64,000 nt of DNA. It comes from Desulfosporosinus sp. OT. Its GTDB lineage: Bacteria > Bacillota > Desulfitobacteriia > Desulfitobacteriales > Desulfitobacteriaceae. Under the pieces are notes generated by a model, which was given only the letters and a program-made list of their open reading frames with translations, was not told the origin of the DNA and did not search any database. Positions within the stretch are counted from its first letter, which is position 1; the number at the start of each line of letters is the position of its first letter. The stretch covers positions 24,372-88,371 of the forward strand of contig NZ_AGAF01000263.1 of assembly GCF_000224515.1 (NCBI RefSeq), read 5' to 3'. Positions 17,600 through 25,875 of this stretch are shown here, in pieces. The translations under genes were made by a program, and so were the position numbers.

Positions 17600-18607
17600 T
17601 TAAATAAAGCTATTTACCAATAGCAGAATGATCCCCAAGACGAGTGAGATAATTATCGCTGGAACTGCTTTTCTCATCTCTTTCAAGACCCCTGAAAATG
17701 AAGTGAACGTTGAAGCGCCTGTAAAGTTCATCGCTAAAAAGGCCGCTACAGAAGGAAGAATAAGTATATAGCCTAAAGCTTTCAAAATACTATACTGAGG
17801 AACAGCCGTCCATTCATTCCAACCATTAAGCACGTTAACAATGATCGCCCAAATAAATCCCAACATCCATCCTTTCCAAGCGAAAGCTCTGCCCGGAATC
17901 AAGGGCAGCAAAACCGGGGTTAAAACACAGCCTACCAGGACTGAGCCCATATAGCCGTAAAAATCAACGAGACCGAAAGGCCCTAAACCGAGAAGATTTA
18001 ACAAAAAGAGTACGCCGAAAATCATTAAAGAAACTTTGAAAGTACCGACAAGTTCTACTGGAGTCAAAACAAGGCGATCATAGGTTGTGAACTTGACCGT
18101 CCGCATTTCTCGCGTAGCCTTCATTCCTAATTGGATAAATTCTTTGAGGTCTCTGGCTCTCACTGGCCCATAAACGACTTTAAAACCAGAAAACTTGGCA
18201 ACCACGTGAGCACTTATACCCGGTGCACCCAATTGTGGAACAATAACCGTGCTGTGGGAGACAACCTTCTCCAGTTGTACTACAGCAATACGGTTTAAAA
18301 GCTCTTGGGTCCCAAAGGTTCCTTTTCCTGCAGCACACCATACATTGATGCCTTTAGTATCGAGCACTAGAATCCAAGCTTCTACCCCATCCAATTCTTT
18401 TCTTAAGCTATCAAAGCTCATTTTATAATTAGCTGAAACCAGGACAGGCGAATTGCGATTGGGTTTTCCCACACTATAAAGACCAGGTTCCACGGTATAG
18501 TTCATTCGGTTGATTCCCCAGCGGGCTTTCCAAGTACCTACAACGTCATTAAACGTCAATTTAGATGAAGTTGGCATAATTTTTAGTTCTCTCGTGGAAA
18601 TTTCCAT
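17600..18607 (-). CDS. hgcA: HgcA, corrinoid-dependent mercury methyltransferase
   Basis: 335-residue membrane protein. The N-terminal globular domain contains the diagnostic cap-helix motif NVWCAAGK at residues 88-95, with Cys91 as the lower axial ligand to the corrinoid cobalt. From about residue 190 on there are five hydrophobic segments, the HgcA C-terminal membrane domain. HgcA transfers a methyl carbanion to Hg(II), producing methylmercury, with HgcB as its electron donor. I chose ATG 18607 because AGAAGAGGTG precedes it; a TTG at 18640 would overlap the upstream gene. It lies 22 bases after the arsC-like gene and 19 before hgcB, so the four genes form one operon under ArsR-type control. 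Confidence 0.97.
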   Translation of the reverse strand: MEISTRELKIMPTSSKLTFNDVVGTWKARWGINRMNYTVEPGLYSVGKPNRNSPVLVSANYKMSFDSLRKELDGVEAWILVLDTKGINVWCAAGKGTFGTQELLNRIAVVQLEKVVSHSTVIVPQLGAPGISAHVVAKFSGFKVVYGPVRARDLKEFIQLGMKATREMRTVKFTTYDRLVLTPVELVGTFKVSLMIFGVLFLLNLLGLGPFGLVDFYGYMGSVLVGCVLTPVLLPLIPGRAFAWKGWMLGFIWAIIVNVLNGWNEWTAVPQYSILKALGYILILPSVAAFLAMNFTGASTFTSFSGVLKEMRKAVPAIIISLVLGIILLLVNSFI

Positions 18608-18629
18608 TCTTGACACCTCTTCTAACGAA

Positions 18630-19049
18630 TTAGCTACCAAACTGGTTAGTCATTATCTTTTCCTTAAGCTCTAGAATTTTACGTTCTATTATTCTTGCCG
18701 TTTTTTTAAACTCATCATCACTTTTTCCTGTTGGATCTTCAAGACCCCAATCCTCTCTATGCTGGCACGGCAAATATGGACAATTTACATTACATCCCAT
18801 AGTAATAACTATATCCGGCTGCGGTATGTCGGAAATAAGCTTTGAAAACTGTGTTTTTTCCATATCAATATCATAAAGTTGCTTCATAATTCGAACAGCA
18901 TCCTTATTGATATTAGGTTTTGTTTCCGTACCTGCTGATGATGACTCAAAGATATTCTCAGCTAATTTTTTCCCTAAAGCTTCTGCCATCTGTGAGCGGC
19001 AAGAATTGTGTACACAGACGAAGGCGACCTTTAATTTGTTCATGACCAT
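18630..19049 (-). CDS. arsC: Arsenate reductase ArsC-like (low-molecular-weight phosphatase fold)
   Basis: 139 residues. The phosphatase loop C12-VHNSC-R18 sits in VAFVCVHNSCRSQMAEAL, as in thioredoxin-coupled ArsC. Three further cysteines (C86, C90, C95) in MGCNVNCPYLPC could form the resolving disulfide, and the general-acid Asp region is DWGLEDPTG. The expected reaction is arsenate to arsenite reduction. It lies 9 bases after arsR and 22 bases before hgcA, with no arsenite efflux gene (arsB/acr3) in the operon, so its role here may be in producing the arsenite that releases the regulator. The first ATG has GGAGAGG upstream. Confidence 0.85.
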   Translation of the reverse strand: MVMNKLKVAFVCVHNSCRSQMAEALGKKLAENIFESSSAGTETKPNINKDAVRIMKQLYDIDMEKTQFSKLISDIPQPDIVITMGCNVNCPYLPCQHREDWGLEDPTGKSDDEFKKTARIIERKILELKEKIMTNQFGS

Positions 19050-19058
19050 TCACCTCTC

Positions 19059-19379
19059 CTAACAATTACATTGATCGTTAATGTTACTGAACCATTTGTC
19101 TTTATTAGATTTAATCTCAGTTAAAAACTCAGAGATAGTTTCTATGACGTCGCCATTGATACTATAATACATCCATGCCCCTTCACGCCTTCCATTAACA
19201 AGCCCGCTCTCACACAGTATCCTCATATGATAGGACAGGGTTGGTTGTGTAATCTTAAAGTTATCTAAAAGTTGACAGCCACACATTTCACCACAAGAAA
19301 GCAAGTCGACTATGTTCAGACGTGTTGGATCAGCAATTGCCTTAAATAACAAAACATATTCTGCGTAACTATACTTCAT
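19059..19379 (-). CDS. arsR: ArsR/SmtB-family metal(loid)-responsive repressor of the hgcAB operon
   Basis: 106-residue winged-helix repressor. The alpha-3 metal-site segment is C29-GEM-C33-G-C35, equivalent to the ELCVCDL site of As(III) sensors, followed by ITQPTLSYHMRILCESGLV as recognition helix and wing. Two more Cys lie at the C-terminus (NDQCNC). It should repress its own operon until arsenite or a thiophilic metal binds. ATG 19379 is preferred (AAGGGG upstream) over a TTG at 19409. It is the first gene of arsR-arsC-hgcA-hgcB, and two inverted repeats cover its promoter. Confidence 0.92.
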   Translation of the reverse strand: MKYSYAEYVLLFKAIADPTRLNIVDLLSCGEMCGCQLLDNFKITQPTLSYHMRILCESGLVNGRREGAWMYYSINGDVIETISEFLTEIKSNKDKWFSNINDQCNC

Positions 19380-19443
19380 AATAGTCCCCTTTCCTTTCGC
19401 TGTGCTCAAGGCACAAAATCACCCTCCTATTTTTAAACGAATA

Positions 19444-19500
19444 ACATAGACAATCATCTATGTCCTCATTATACTTTCCTCATAGATAATTGTCTATATG
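19444..19500 (-). promoter_or_regulatory. ArsR-type promoter with two operators (hgcAB operon)
   Basis: On the minus strand TAGACA (-35) and TATAAT (-10, at 19474-19469) are 17 bases apart. One inverted repeat, ATAGA-N6-TCTAT at 19482-19497, overlaps the -35; a second, ACATAGA-N6-TCTATGT at 19444-19463, covers the start site. The two share the same ATAGA/TCTAT half-sites, as expected for one repressor binding twice. Confidence 0.8.
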
Positions 19501-19530
19501 AGGATGCCATCACGTTAGCGCAACCTAAAC

Positions 19531-19562
19531 AAAAGAAAAGCAGCCGACTTAAGCCAGCTGCC
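19531..19562 (-). terminator. Intrinsic terminator of the HtrA-like gene
   Basis: On the minus strand GCAGC and GCTGC form a short stem with two further weak pairs, followed by TTTTCTTTT. It lies about 60 bases past the protease stop codon. Confidence 0.55.
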
Positions 19563-19619
19563 CGTTAACTTCCACTTAAAAATTCCATTCTTCGCCCTCA
19601 TCCCATTACTTCATTACAT

Positions 19620-20555
19620 TCAATCCGACATATGGCTGGCGCAACCAGTCTGAATTAGTTGCTGGATTATTGGTAGAGCATCAGTTATTGGAATAGCAAA
19701 TCCCATTCCTTCAATATCTGATTGTTGAAACTTAGCAGAATTGATACCGATTACCTGTCCACGATAGTTGATTAAAGGTCCGCCACTATTACCAGGATTA
19801 ATTGCTGCATCTGTTTGAATTAAGTTGAAACAGGACTCGCATTGTAAAAGCCGGTTAGTAGCAGACACGACTCCTGCAGTTACGGAACCTGCAAACTCTT
19901 CTCCACCTGGATTACCAATAACTACTACTGGTTCTCCTACTTGTAGTTTGGAGGAATCCCCAACGATTACTTCGGTTAAGTTGCTAGTACTGTTCACTTG
20001 GATTACTGCTAAATCCGAACGTTCATCAGCACCTATGACTTTAGCATAAACATTTTTTCCATTGGCAAAGCTAATCAACAGTCTTTGGGCCCCTTTGATT
20101 ACGTGATTATTAGTTACAATATAACCATTATTAGCATCAATGATAAATCCTGAACCACTGCCTATTTCTATCAAGTTATTGCTTATTTCATTACTGAATT
20201 CATTGTTTCCCATTGCAGACTCACGGCTATTGACCGACTGGAAATTAGAAACAGTCACTACTGCTGGTCTAACATTTTTAGCTATATCCACGACCGGATA
20301 ACAAGAAGTATCATAGGTGACATCAATTGACTTAGGTAACTGTTGCCCCAAGACAACCCCAGTGGTCGGTTTGGTTTGAGCCTTGTTAGTGTACACCGAA
20401 ATAACGACTCCAGCTGATAAAAACCCGCCTATAAGTGAGCCAGTTAAACCCGTGGTAAATAAGGTTATCATACGAGCATGACGCCGCCCTAGAATGGCTT
20501 TGGGATAACCTCTGGAAATTCTATATTTATATCTATTATTGTTATCATTACTCAT
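19620..20555 (-). CDS. HtrA/DegP-like membrane-anchored serine protease lacking a PDZ domain
   Basis: 311 residues. A basic cytoplasmic N-terminus and one membrane anchor (about residues 29-55) precede a trypsin-like domain with the full catalytic triad: His151 (VTNNHVIKG), Asp181 (ERSDLAVIQV) and Ser257 (INPGNSGGPL). It ends about 20 residues after the protease domain, where HtrA normally carries one or two PDZ domains; none are present. It probably trims misfolded proteins outside the membrane. I chose ATG 20555 because AAGGGGGTGG is 8 bases upstream; the longer frame to 20663 adds 36 residues of non-matching sequence. Confidence 0.88.
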   Translation of the reverse strand: MSNDNNNRYKYRISRGYPKAILGRRHARMITLFTTGLTGSLIGGFLSAGVVISVYTNKAQTKPTTGVVLGQQLPKSIDVTYDTSCYPVVDIAKNVRPAVVTVSNFQSVNSRESAMGNNEFSNEISNNLIEIGSGSGFIIDANNGYIVTNNHVIKGAQRLLISFANGKNVYAKVIGADERSDLAVIQVNSTSNLTEVIVGDSSKLQVGEPVVVIGNPGGEEFAGSVTAGVVSATNRLLQCESCFNLIQTDAAINPGNSGGPLINYRGQVIGINSAKFQQSDIEGMGFAIPITDALPIIQQLIQTGCASHMSD

Positions 20556-20753
20556 CTTTCCACCCCCTTCCTTGCATTTCCTGTTGACATGTATTTCCAC
20601 ACCATTCTTCAAATTCCTTCTAAGATCGTGGAAATAATCCCAAAAATACAAAAAGCCGGGCAATCACCGTTTTCTCCTGCCTCTTGACAGAAACATAGTA
20701 TATAATAGAGAAAAAGCATTAAATTAATGCTATCAGGCTAATCGTTAAGAACA

Positions 20754-21446
20754 ATGAGTACTTCAAACTCAAGAAGGAAATCAATTGAGGTAACCTCCAA
20801 AGGCCTAAACAACTTTGCAATGAAAGAAGATGTTTTAATGGAATTACTCGAGGCTATGGAAGCCAGACGAAGCATTCGAAAATTTAAATCTGAACACATC
20901 CCAGAAGCCTTCATTACCCAACTTATTGAAGCTGCCCGACTAGCTCCATCTGGTAGTAATCTACAACCGACGCGCTTTGTAGTGATTACGAGTGATGCCG
21001 TTCGTGCCCAATTGAGCCAAGCTACTCCTTTACCGTTTGTCAGTCAGGCACCAGTTGTTATCGTCTGCTGCGTGGACACTGAATCGCTTGGAGGCCTGAG
21101 TACCCGGGCACGAGAACTCAAAGAAGCTGGGGCCTTCGCCGATACCCCCCTCGATAAGATGGACCCAGATAGTTACGCTAAGCGCAGACCGATGGATCAA
21201 GCTACCGCCGAAGCCTATCTTCGCTTAAACGCTGCCATTGCTATTGATCACCTTACATTACGAGCTGTTGACCTGGGCCTAGGTACTTGTTGGATTATGA
21301 TGTTCGACCAGGAGAAAGTAAAACAAATCCTTGATTTAGGCGAGAATTATAATGTTGTGGCCTTAATCCCCATCGGTTATCCTGACCAAAACCCCAAAGC
21401 TCGCCCTAGAATTGAGCTAAGTCAGATCTTACTTAAAGAGGTTTAA
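20754..21446 (+). CDS. Nitroreductase-family FMN oxidoreductase
   Basis: 230 residues as the longest frame. The nitroreductase core starts at about residue 29 with MELLEAMEARRSIRKFK and contains the FMN-binding ARLAPSGSNLQPTRF and the C-terminal ALIPIGYPDQNPKARPR. These enzymes reduce nitro groups, quinones or similar substrates with NAD(P)H. The start is uncertain: ATG 20754 has no ribosome binding site, and the in-frame ATGs at 20820 and 20838 fit the family start better. A TTGACA and a TATAAT occur in the 90 bases upstream but are only 11 bases apart. Monocistronic, ended by a clear terminator. Confidence 0.83.
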   Translation: MSTSNSRRKSIEVTSKGLNNFAMKEDVLMELLEAMEARRSIRKFKSEHIPEAFITQLIEAARLAPSGSNLQPTRFVVITSDAVRAQLSQATPLPFVSQAPVVIVCCVDTESLGGLSTRARELKEAGAFADTPLDKMDPDSYAKRRPMDQATAEAYLRLNAAIAIDHLTLRAVDLGLGTCWIMMFDQEKVKQILDLGENYNVVALIPIGYPDQNPKARPRIELSQILLKEV

Positions 21447-21480
21447 GCTAGTCGAAGTGGACAACTCGGGGAAAGAAGAA

Positions 21481-21519
21481 AGAGCAAGGAGCTACGCTAA
21501 CGCTTCTTGCTCTTTTTGT
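21481..21519 (+). terminator. Intrinsic terminator after the nitroreductase
   Basis: AGAGCAAG-(G)-AGC pairs with GCT-(T)-CTTGCTCT across a 9-base loop, followed by TTTTTGTTT. Confidence 0.85.
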
Positions 21520-21737
21520 TTCCTAAGTGTCCTAAAGATTTTTGAAAACAAAGGCCTTTATGTTAATTATTTAACTTTTTTCTTTTAAGCCCCATGCTAA
21601 AATTAGGTAAGACGAGTTAAATTATTACGTCCAATTACTTGAGACATAACTTAGCTCAGAGAGGAGAATAGAAGTACTTACAACGCTTTAGTAAAAAAGA
21701 ACATACTCTACGAATAATTTTAAGGAGTGATTTTGAC

Positions 21738-22049
21738 ATGATTATAACTCAAGAAATTAAGGATACGATAGCAAAGGCTCCGTTCGTTCCCCTCACTACG
21801 GTTTCCGCCCAAGGTGAACCACATATGATCGTGGTGGGAAAAGTAGCGGAAATCAGAGATGAGGACATCCTGGGATTTGGTATTTATAAGATGGAGATTA
21901 CCCAGCAGAACATCAAAGCCAACGGAATGATGCAGGTTGTCATTGCAACCATGGACGGTGGGCCCAAAGGCTTTAGGCTTTCAGGCAAAGCCTGCATAGA
22001 AGAAAAACTGGTTTTGTTTAAGGCTGAAAAAGTTGAGGTGCTCCTGTAG
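21738..22049 (+). CDS. Pyridoxamine 5'-phosphate oxidase-like FMN-binding protein
   Basis: 103 residues with the split-barrel start typical of this superfamily: FVPLTTVSAQGEPHMIVVGK, then a conserved ILGFGIYKME and GFRLSGKA. Such small proteins bind flavin or F420 and are often oxidoreductases of unknown substrate. At 103 residues it is shorter than the usual 125-150, so the C-terminal dimer strand may be missing. AAGGAG lies upstream of the ATG at good distance. It is a single-gene unit closed by an unusually strong terminator. Confidence 0.75.
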   Translation: MIITQEIKDTIAKAPFVPLTTVSAQGEPHMIVVGKVAEIRDEDILGFGIYKMEITQQNIKANGMMQVVIATMDGGPKGFRLSGKACIEEKLVLFKAEKVEVLL

Positions 22050-22058
22050 AAAATTGAC

Positions 22059-22104
22059 AAAACAATAATAATCCCGCCAATATAGGCGGGATTATTATTG
22101 TTTT
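22059..22104 (+). terminator. Strong intrinsic terminator, 20-bp perfect stem
   Basis: Twenty bases (22059-22078) pair without mismatch with 22085-22104 across a 6-base loop. The GC part (CCCGCC) is next to the loop, and the outer A/T arms end in TTTT. Confidence 0.9.
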
Positions 22105-22227
22105 GGTTTTTTATAGTAGAGTTGGCCATTGTTTGATAGAATCTATTTATGGAACCATTGATCTCTTGTCCTTAAAGTAAAAAGTATGTAAAAAGCATGT
22201 AAAAATAATGGAGAAGGAGGAGAAAAT

Positions 22228-22914
22228 ATGAAACATTGTATCATCTGTCTCCAGGAATTAGATCTTTTTAAAGGGCTAGCCCAAAATCAAATCATGGACT
22301 TGTGTCATTGTACACAAAAAAAGAAGTTCTCTAAGGGACATTACCTGTTCCGTCAAGGAGAGAATACAAGCACCATCTGCCTCATTAAATCGGGAAAACT
22401 GAAACTTACCCAAACATCCGTGGATGGCCATGAAACAATTCTTGATATCTGTGGTCCCGGTGAAGTCCTAGGTGAGTTGTCCCTATATCAAGATCAACCC
22501 GAGCATTCAAGTGCTATCGCCATGGAAGAGGTTTGTATCTGCAGTTTCAGTAAACTACAATTTGAGGCGTTGATCAAACAAGACCCTACGTTTGCCATGA
22601 GGATTATTGGCTACCTGGGGCAAAAACGTTATGAAACTATGTTGAATTCAGGAAAAGAAACTGGACTGACGGTTAAAGAGCGATTATTACGACTTTTTTA
22701 CCGGTTCGCCGAACAGTACGGACGAAAAACGTCAACCTCAACGCTGATCGATTTAAAAATTACCCAGCAAGAATTAGCTGATTTAATTGGTTGTTCACGT
22801 GTAATGGCCATCCAGGCACTTAAAGAGTTAAAAGCAGCAAACATAATTGATCGAGAAGAGAGATACTATGTCTTAAAAAATGACCCTTGCATCAGTACTC
22901 ATACGTTTGATTAA
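22228..22914 (+). CDS. Crp/Fnr-family transcriptional regulator
   Basis: 228 residues: cyclic-nucleotide-binding-like barrel (about 10-125; contains GHYLFRQGEN and GEVLGELSLYQDQP), a long dimer helix, and an HTH_Crp domain with recognition sequence ITQQELADLIGCSRVMAIQA. The N-terminus carries CIIC at residues 4-7 and CHC near residue 27, which could hold a redox- or iron-sulfur-based sensor as in FNR-like proteins; the FNR spacing itself is not matched, so this is a guess. GGAGG precedes the ATG. It stands alone and its targets are not evident from the context. Confidence 0.88.
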   Translation: MKHCIICLQELDLFKGLAQNQIMDLCHCTQKKKFSKGHYLFRQGENTSTICLIKSGKLKLTQTSVDGHETILDICGPGEVLGELSLYQDQPEHSSAIAMEEVCICSFSKLQFEALIKQDPTFAMRIIGYLGQKRYETMLNSGKETGLTVKERLLRLFYRFAEQYGRKTSTSTLIDLKITQQELADLIGCSRVMAIQALKELKAANIIDREERYYVLKNDPCISTHTFD

Positions 22915-22965
22915 TAACTGCTTCCTAACATTTTTAGTGGCCTACATACTAAACCAATGCGGTTT

Positions 22966-23667
22966 CTAGACCCTAAATCGATAGCCCGCACCCCAAACTG
23001 TTTCTACATATTGAGGGTTAGATGGATCACTTTCAATTTTCTCACGCACTCTCGCGATGTGTACTGTAACTGTTGCGGAGTCTCCTAAGGCGTCTAACCC
23101 CCAGATACGTTCGAATAGTTCTTCTCGCCCGAACACTCTGTTAGGATTTTGCGCTAAGTACAAGAGTAAGCTAAATTCTTTCTGAGCCAGGCTTACTTCT
23201 TGACCAAGAACAAAGACTCTATGGGAGTCTTTTTCTATTTTTAGCCCCCGAATCGTCAATGCATTCCCCTTCTTAACACCCTGGCTAAAGCGATGCTTCA
23301 TTCTTTCATAATTTTCTAAGTGGGCTTTAACTCGAGCGACCAGTTCGCCTGGACTAAATGGTTTCGTGATGTAATCGTCGGCCCCCAGACTTAACCCTTT
23401 AATTTTATCGATTTCTTCCTTTTTGGCCGATACTAAGAGAACCGGAATATCTTTATCCTCCTTCATACTCCGCAAAATTTCTAAACCATCGATCCCAGGG
23501 AGCATGATGTCCAAAATCAGTAGATCAACTTCATGTTCTTGAAGCTCTCTTAAGCCTTCCAATCCATTGGCGCATACTCTGACGTCGAAGTCAGCAACTT
23601 CGAGATAGTCTTTTTGTAATTCAGCAATACTGGAATCATCTTCAATAATTAGGATCTTTTTCTTCAT
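22966..23667 (-). CDS. OmpR/PhoB-family response regulator of the ABC exporter locus
   Basis: 233 residues: receiver domain with acidic pocket (IIEDDSS), phospho-acceptor Asp in LLILDIMLPG and the switch Lys in VSAKK, then a winged-helix trans_reg_C domain ending in YVETVWGAGYRFRV. It follows the histidine kinase gene by 15 bases and closes the ABC-ATPase, permease, kinase, regulator run. It probably activates the exporter locus when the kinase senses the exported or toxic compound. GGAGG is correctly placed before the ATG. Confidence 0.92.
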   Translation of the reverse strand: MKKKILIIEDDSSIAELQKDYLEVADFDVRVCANGLEGLRELQEHEVDLLILDIMLPGIDGLEILRSMKEDKDIPVLLVSAKKEEIDKIKGLSLGADDYITKPFSPGELVARVKAHLENYERMKHRFSQGVKKGNALTIRGLKIEKDSHRVFVLGQEVSLAQKEFSLLLYLAQNPNRVFGREELFERIWGLDALGDSATVTVHIARVREKIESDPSNPQYVETVWGAGYRFRV

Positions 23668-23682
23668 TACTATCCTCCAGTA

Positions 23683-25113
23683 TCAAGATTTACTTAACGA
23701 AATCATGATACTGGCACCCTCCTCCCCGTGACTAACCGCCCATACTCTTCCATTGTGACCTTCGATGATATGTTTTGCGATAGCCAGGCCTAAACCGCTT
23801 CCTTTGCTTCGAGCAGCGTCTGATCGGTAGAAGCGATCAAAAATGTAGGGCAAATCCTCTTCACTGATCCCTGAACCGTTGTCTCGCAGTTCAATGATCA
23901 GGCTGGCAGCAGTGTCTCTCAGCAAAATCTTTATTTCGCCTCGATCTTTACTCATGTATTTGCGAGAATTATCCAGGATATTCATAATCACTCGTTTCAT
24001 TCTCTCTCGGTCTAACAAGACGTGTTGTTGTTTCTCACGCAACTCGCTATGAAATGAAATCTGAATTTGACTGTTTTCTAATTCTGGTTCACTCTCGAGT
24101 ACACAGAGTTTAAGATATTCCTCGATGTCCGTTCTTTCGAAATCAAAGGGAATTTGGTTGAGATCGAGCTTAGCATAAAGCAGCAAATCGTCAATCATTT
24201 GGTCAACTTGGTGAGCCTTAAAAGATATCGTCTTTAAATAGCGCTCCCTTTTGTCAGGAGTATTGGCTATACCATCCAAGATACCTTCCACATACCCTTG
24301 AATTGAGGTCACAGGCGTCTTTAAATCATGAGAGATACTGGAAATAAGCATTTTGCGGTTGTCCTCATACTTTAATTGAGTATACACTGAGTCCTTTAAC
24401 TTAATTCGCATGAGTTCAAGATCGCGACACAACGCTTGAATCTCTTGATCCCCTACCTCCACAATCGGGTGATCCAGATTTCCTCGACTAATTTCCGCCG
24501 CCGCACGTTGCAGATCCTGAAGCGGCGTGATAATACTTCGAGAAAATTGATACGAAACCACAATATTGCTGAGCATAAATGTTAGAACAAATGTAACACC
24601 TATCAATACGAGGAAACTTGTCAGATTCGCAACGGATCGATCCACAGGGGCAAGTAATAACACGCTCCCTTGGGAACTATCCTTAAACTTAAGATTGATC
24701 AGTTCCACAGTATAAGAAACATCGCCGATAACGACAAGTTCTCTTCCCCCCTGCAAGTTTCCTGCTTCTAAGCACTTAGCCACATCAATTTTACTGAAAT
24801 TCCGGGAAGAGAAAATGACCTTGTCTTGCTTAAGCATCATGAGCTCTCCATTAATTTCTGCCAGCCGTTCCTGGAGATGCTTTTGAAAGCTTTCTTGCTC
24901 TACCACCTCAGGTGTGCGCTGCAAAATACTGGCTTCACTATTTATGAGCTCAAACTTAATTTTTGATAACTTCTGGTAGTTTTCGAACGATACATCATGA
25001 GTCGATAATTTACCGACAACAAAAAGAACAGCCAAAGCAATAAAAACAGTAACAATCATAGGAATGATTACTGTTGCAGCATTGGCTAAAATCAAGCGTT
25101 TTTTGAGGTTCAT
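23683..25113 (-). CDS. HAMP-containing sensor histidine kinase
   Basis: 476 residues: membrane segment near the N-terminus (about 12-33), an external domain of about 130 residues, a second membrane segment (about 160-185), HAMP linker, HisKA with SISHDLKTPVTSIQGYVEG (phospho-His in SHDLKTP) and HATPase_c with N-box, DNGSGI and GSGLGLAI. It pairs with the adjacent response regulator. The gene starts 9 bases after the permease stop, so it is cotranscribed with the exporter, which fits the BceS/BcrR-like theme of a kinase that serves a peptide or drug exporter. Confidence 0.92.
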   Translation of the reverse strand: MNLKKRLILANAATVIIPMIVTVFIALAVLFVVGKLSTHDVSFENYQKLSKIKFELINSEASILQRTPEVVEQESFQKHLQERLAEINGELMMLKQDKVIFSSRNFSKIDVAKCLEAGNLQGGRELVVIGDVSYTVELINLKFKDSSQGSVLLLAPVDRSVANLTSFLVLIGVTFVLTFMLSNIVVSYQFSRSIITPLQDLQRAAAEISRGNLDHPIVEVGDQEIQALCRDLELMRIKLKDSVYTQLKYEDNRKMLISSISHDLKTPVTSIQGYVEGILDGIANTPDKRERYLKTISFKAHQVDQMIDDLLLYAKLDLNQIPFDFERTDIEEYLKLCVLESEPELENSQIQISFHSELREKQQHVLLDRERMKRVIMNILDNSRKYMSKDRGEIKILLRDTAASLIIELRDNGSGISEEDLPYIFDRFYRSDAARSKGSGLGLAIAKHIIEGHNGRVWAVSHGEEGASIMISLSKS

Positions 25114-25122
25114 AATGTCACC

Positions 25123-25875
25123 TTAAAATTCCTTTTTATCGAATAGGTAAAAACCTGCTGTAAATAGCATTATACCCGATCCGAGCATGATCATAAATTG
25201 GCGCATAATTTTTCCTAGTGGAAAAGAGTTTACCAGAAATAGATTATACCAGTCAAGTTGCGTTGTCATGAATAGACTTGAATACTGAGAAAAGAGCACT
25301 CCCAGAACTTTAAAGACGATAAAGGCCAAAATGGATATGAAAAAGACGGATATTCCACTCTTAAAGAGATTGGCTAACAGGACAATTCCTAAAGCCAAAA
25401 CAGCCATAGGCAGCAAACTAACAAGATAGGAAAACACTGTCCGGCCCAAAGAGTCCCAGGTTGCGGAATTTGTATTAAACATAAATCCAACCACCATCGA
25501 AAAGATGAGTAGTAATAGTAGCATAGCCAAGATAAATAGCACGATAGCCGTAATTTTGGCGGTAAAGATCTTAAATCGGCTTACTGGTCGAGTCAAGGTG
25601 ATGCGCATACTGTTCTGAGAATACTCTCCTGAAAAACTATCTATCGTAACTAAGGCCGTAAAGAGCGGCAGGACGGTGTTGACCACCACCGATAATACGA
25701 GCATCGGAAATTCGACACTTCCCGCTCCTCGGAGTCCGAAGCCACTTCTCACTCCGACAATAGCCAGTTGCCCTATGACAATCACAGCCAGAGAAAGCAA
25801 AACCGCCACCAGGGCCTTTTTCTTTTTATAGAGCTTCTCGATTTCATTAACGAGCGCAGCTTGAAACACGGCCAT
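25123..25875 (-). CDS. ABC-2 type permease
   Basis: 250 residues with about six membrane segments, including VLLSLAVIVIGQLAIVGVR near the start, and the short loop TRPVSRFKIFTAKI that is typical of ABC-2 permeases following an 'SGEYSQNSMRITLTRP' stretch. It overlaps the end of the ATPase gene by 29 bases and so is translationally coupled to it. The pair resembles the BcrAB/LanFE-type export systems that move lantibiotics, bacitracin-like peptides or related compounds; the substrate is not determinable here. Confidence 0.85.
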   Translation of the reverse strand: MAVFQAALVNEIEKLYKKKKALVAVLLSLAVIVIGQLAIVGVRSGFGLRGAGSVEFPMLVLSVVVNTVLPLFTALVTIDSFSGEYSQNSMRITLTRPVSRFKIFTAKITAIVLFILAMLLLLLIFSMVVGFMFNTNSATWDSLGRTVFSYLVSLLPMAVLALGIVLLANLFKSGISVFFISILAFIVFKVLGVLFSQYSSLFMTTQLDWYNLFLVNSFPLGKIMRQFMIMLGSGIMLFTAGFYLFDKKEF

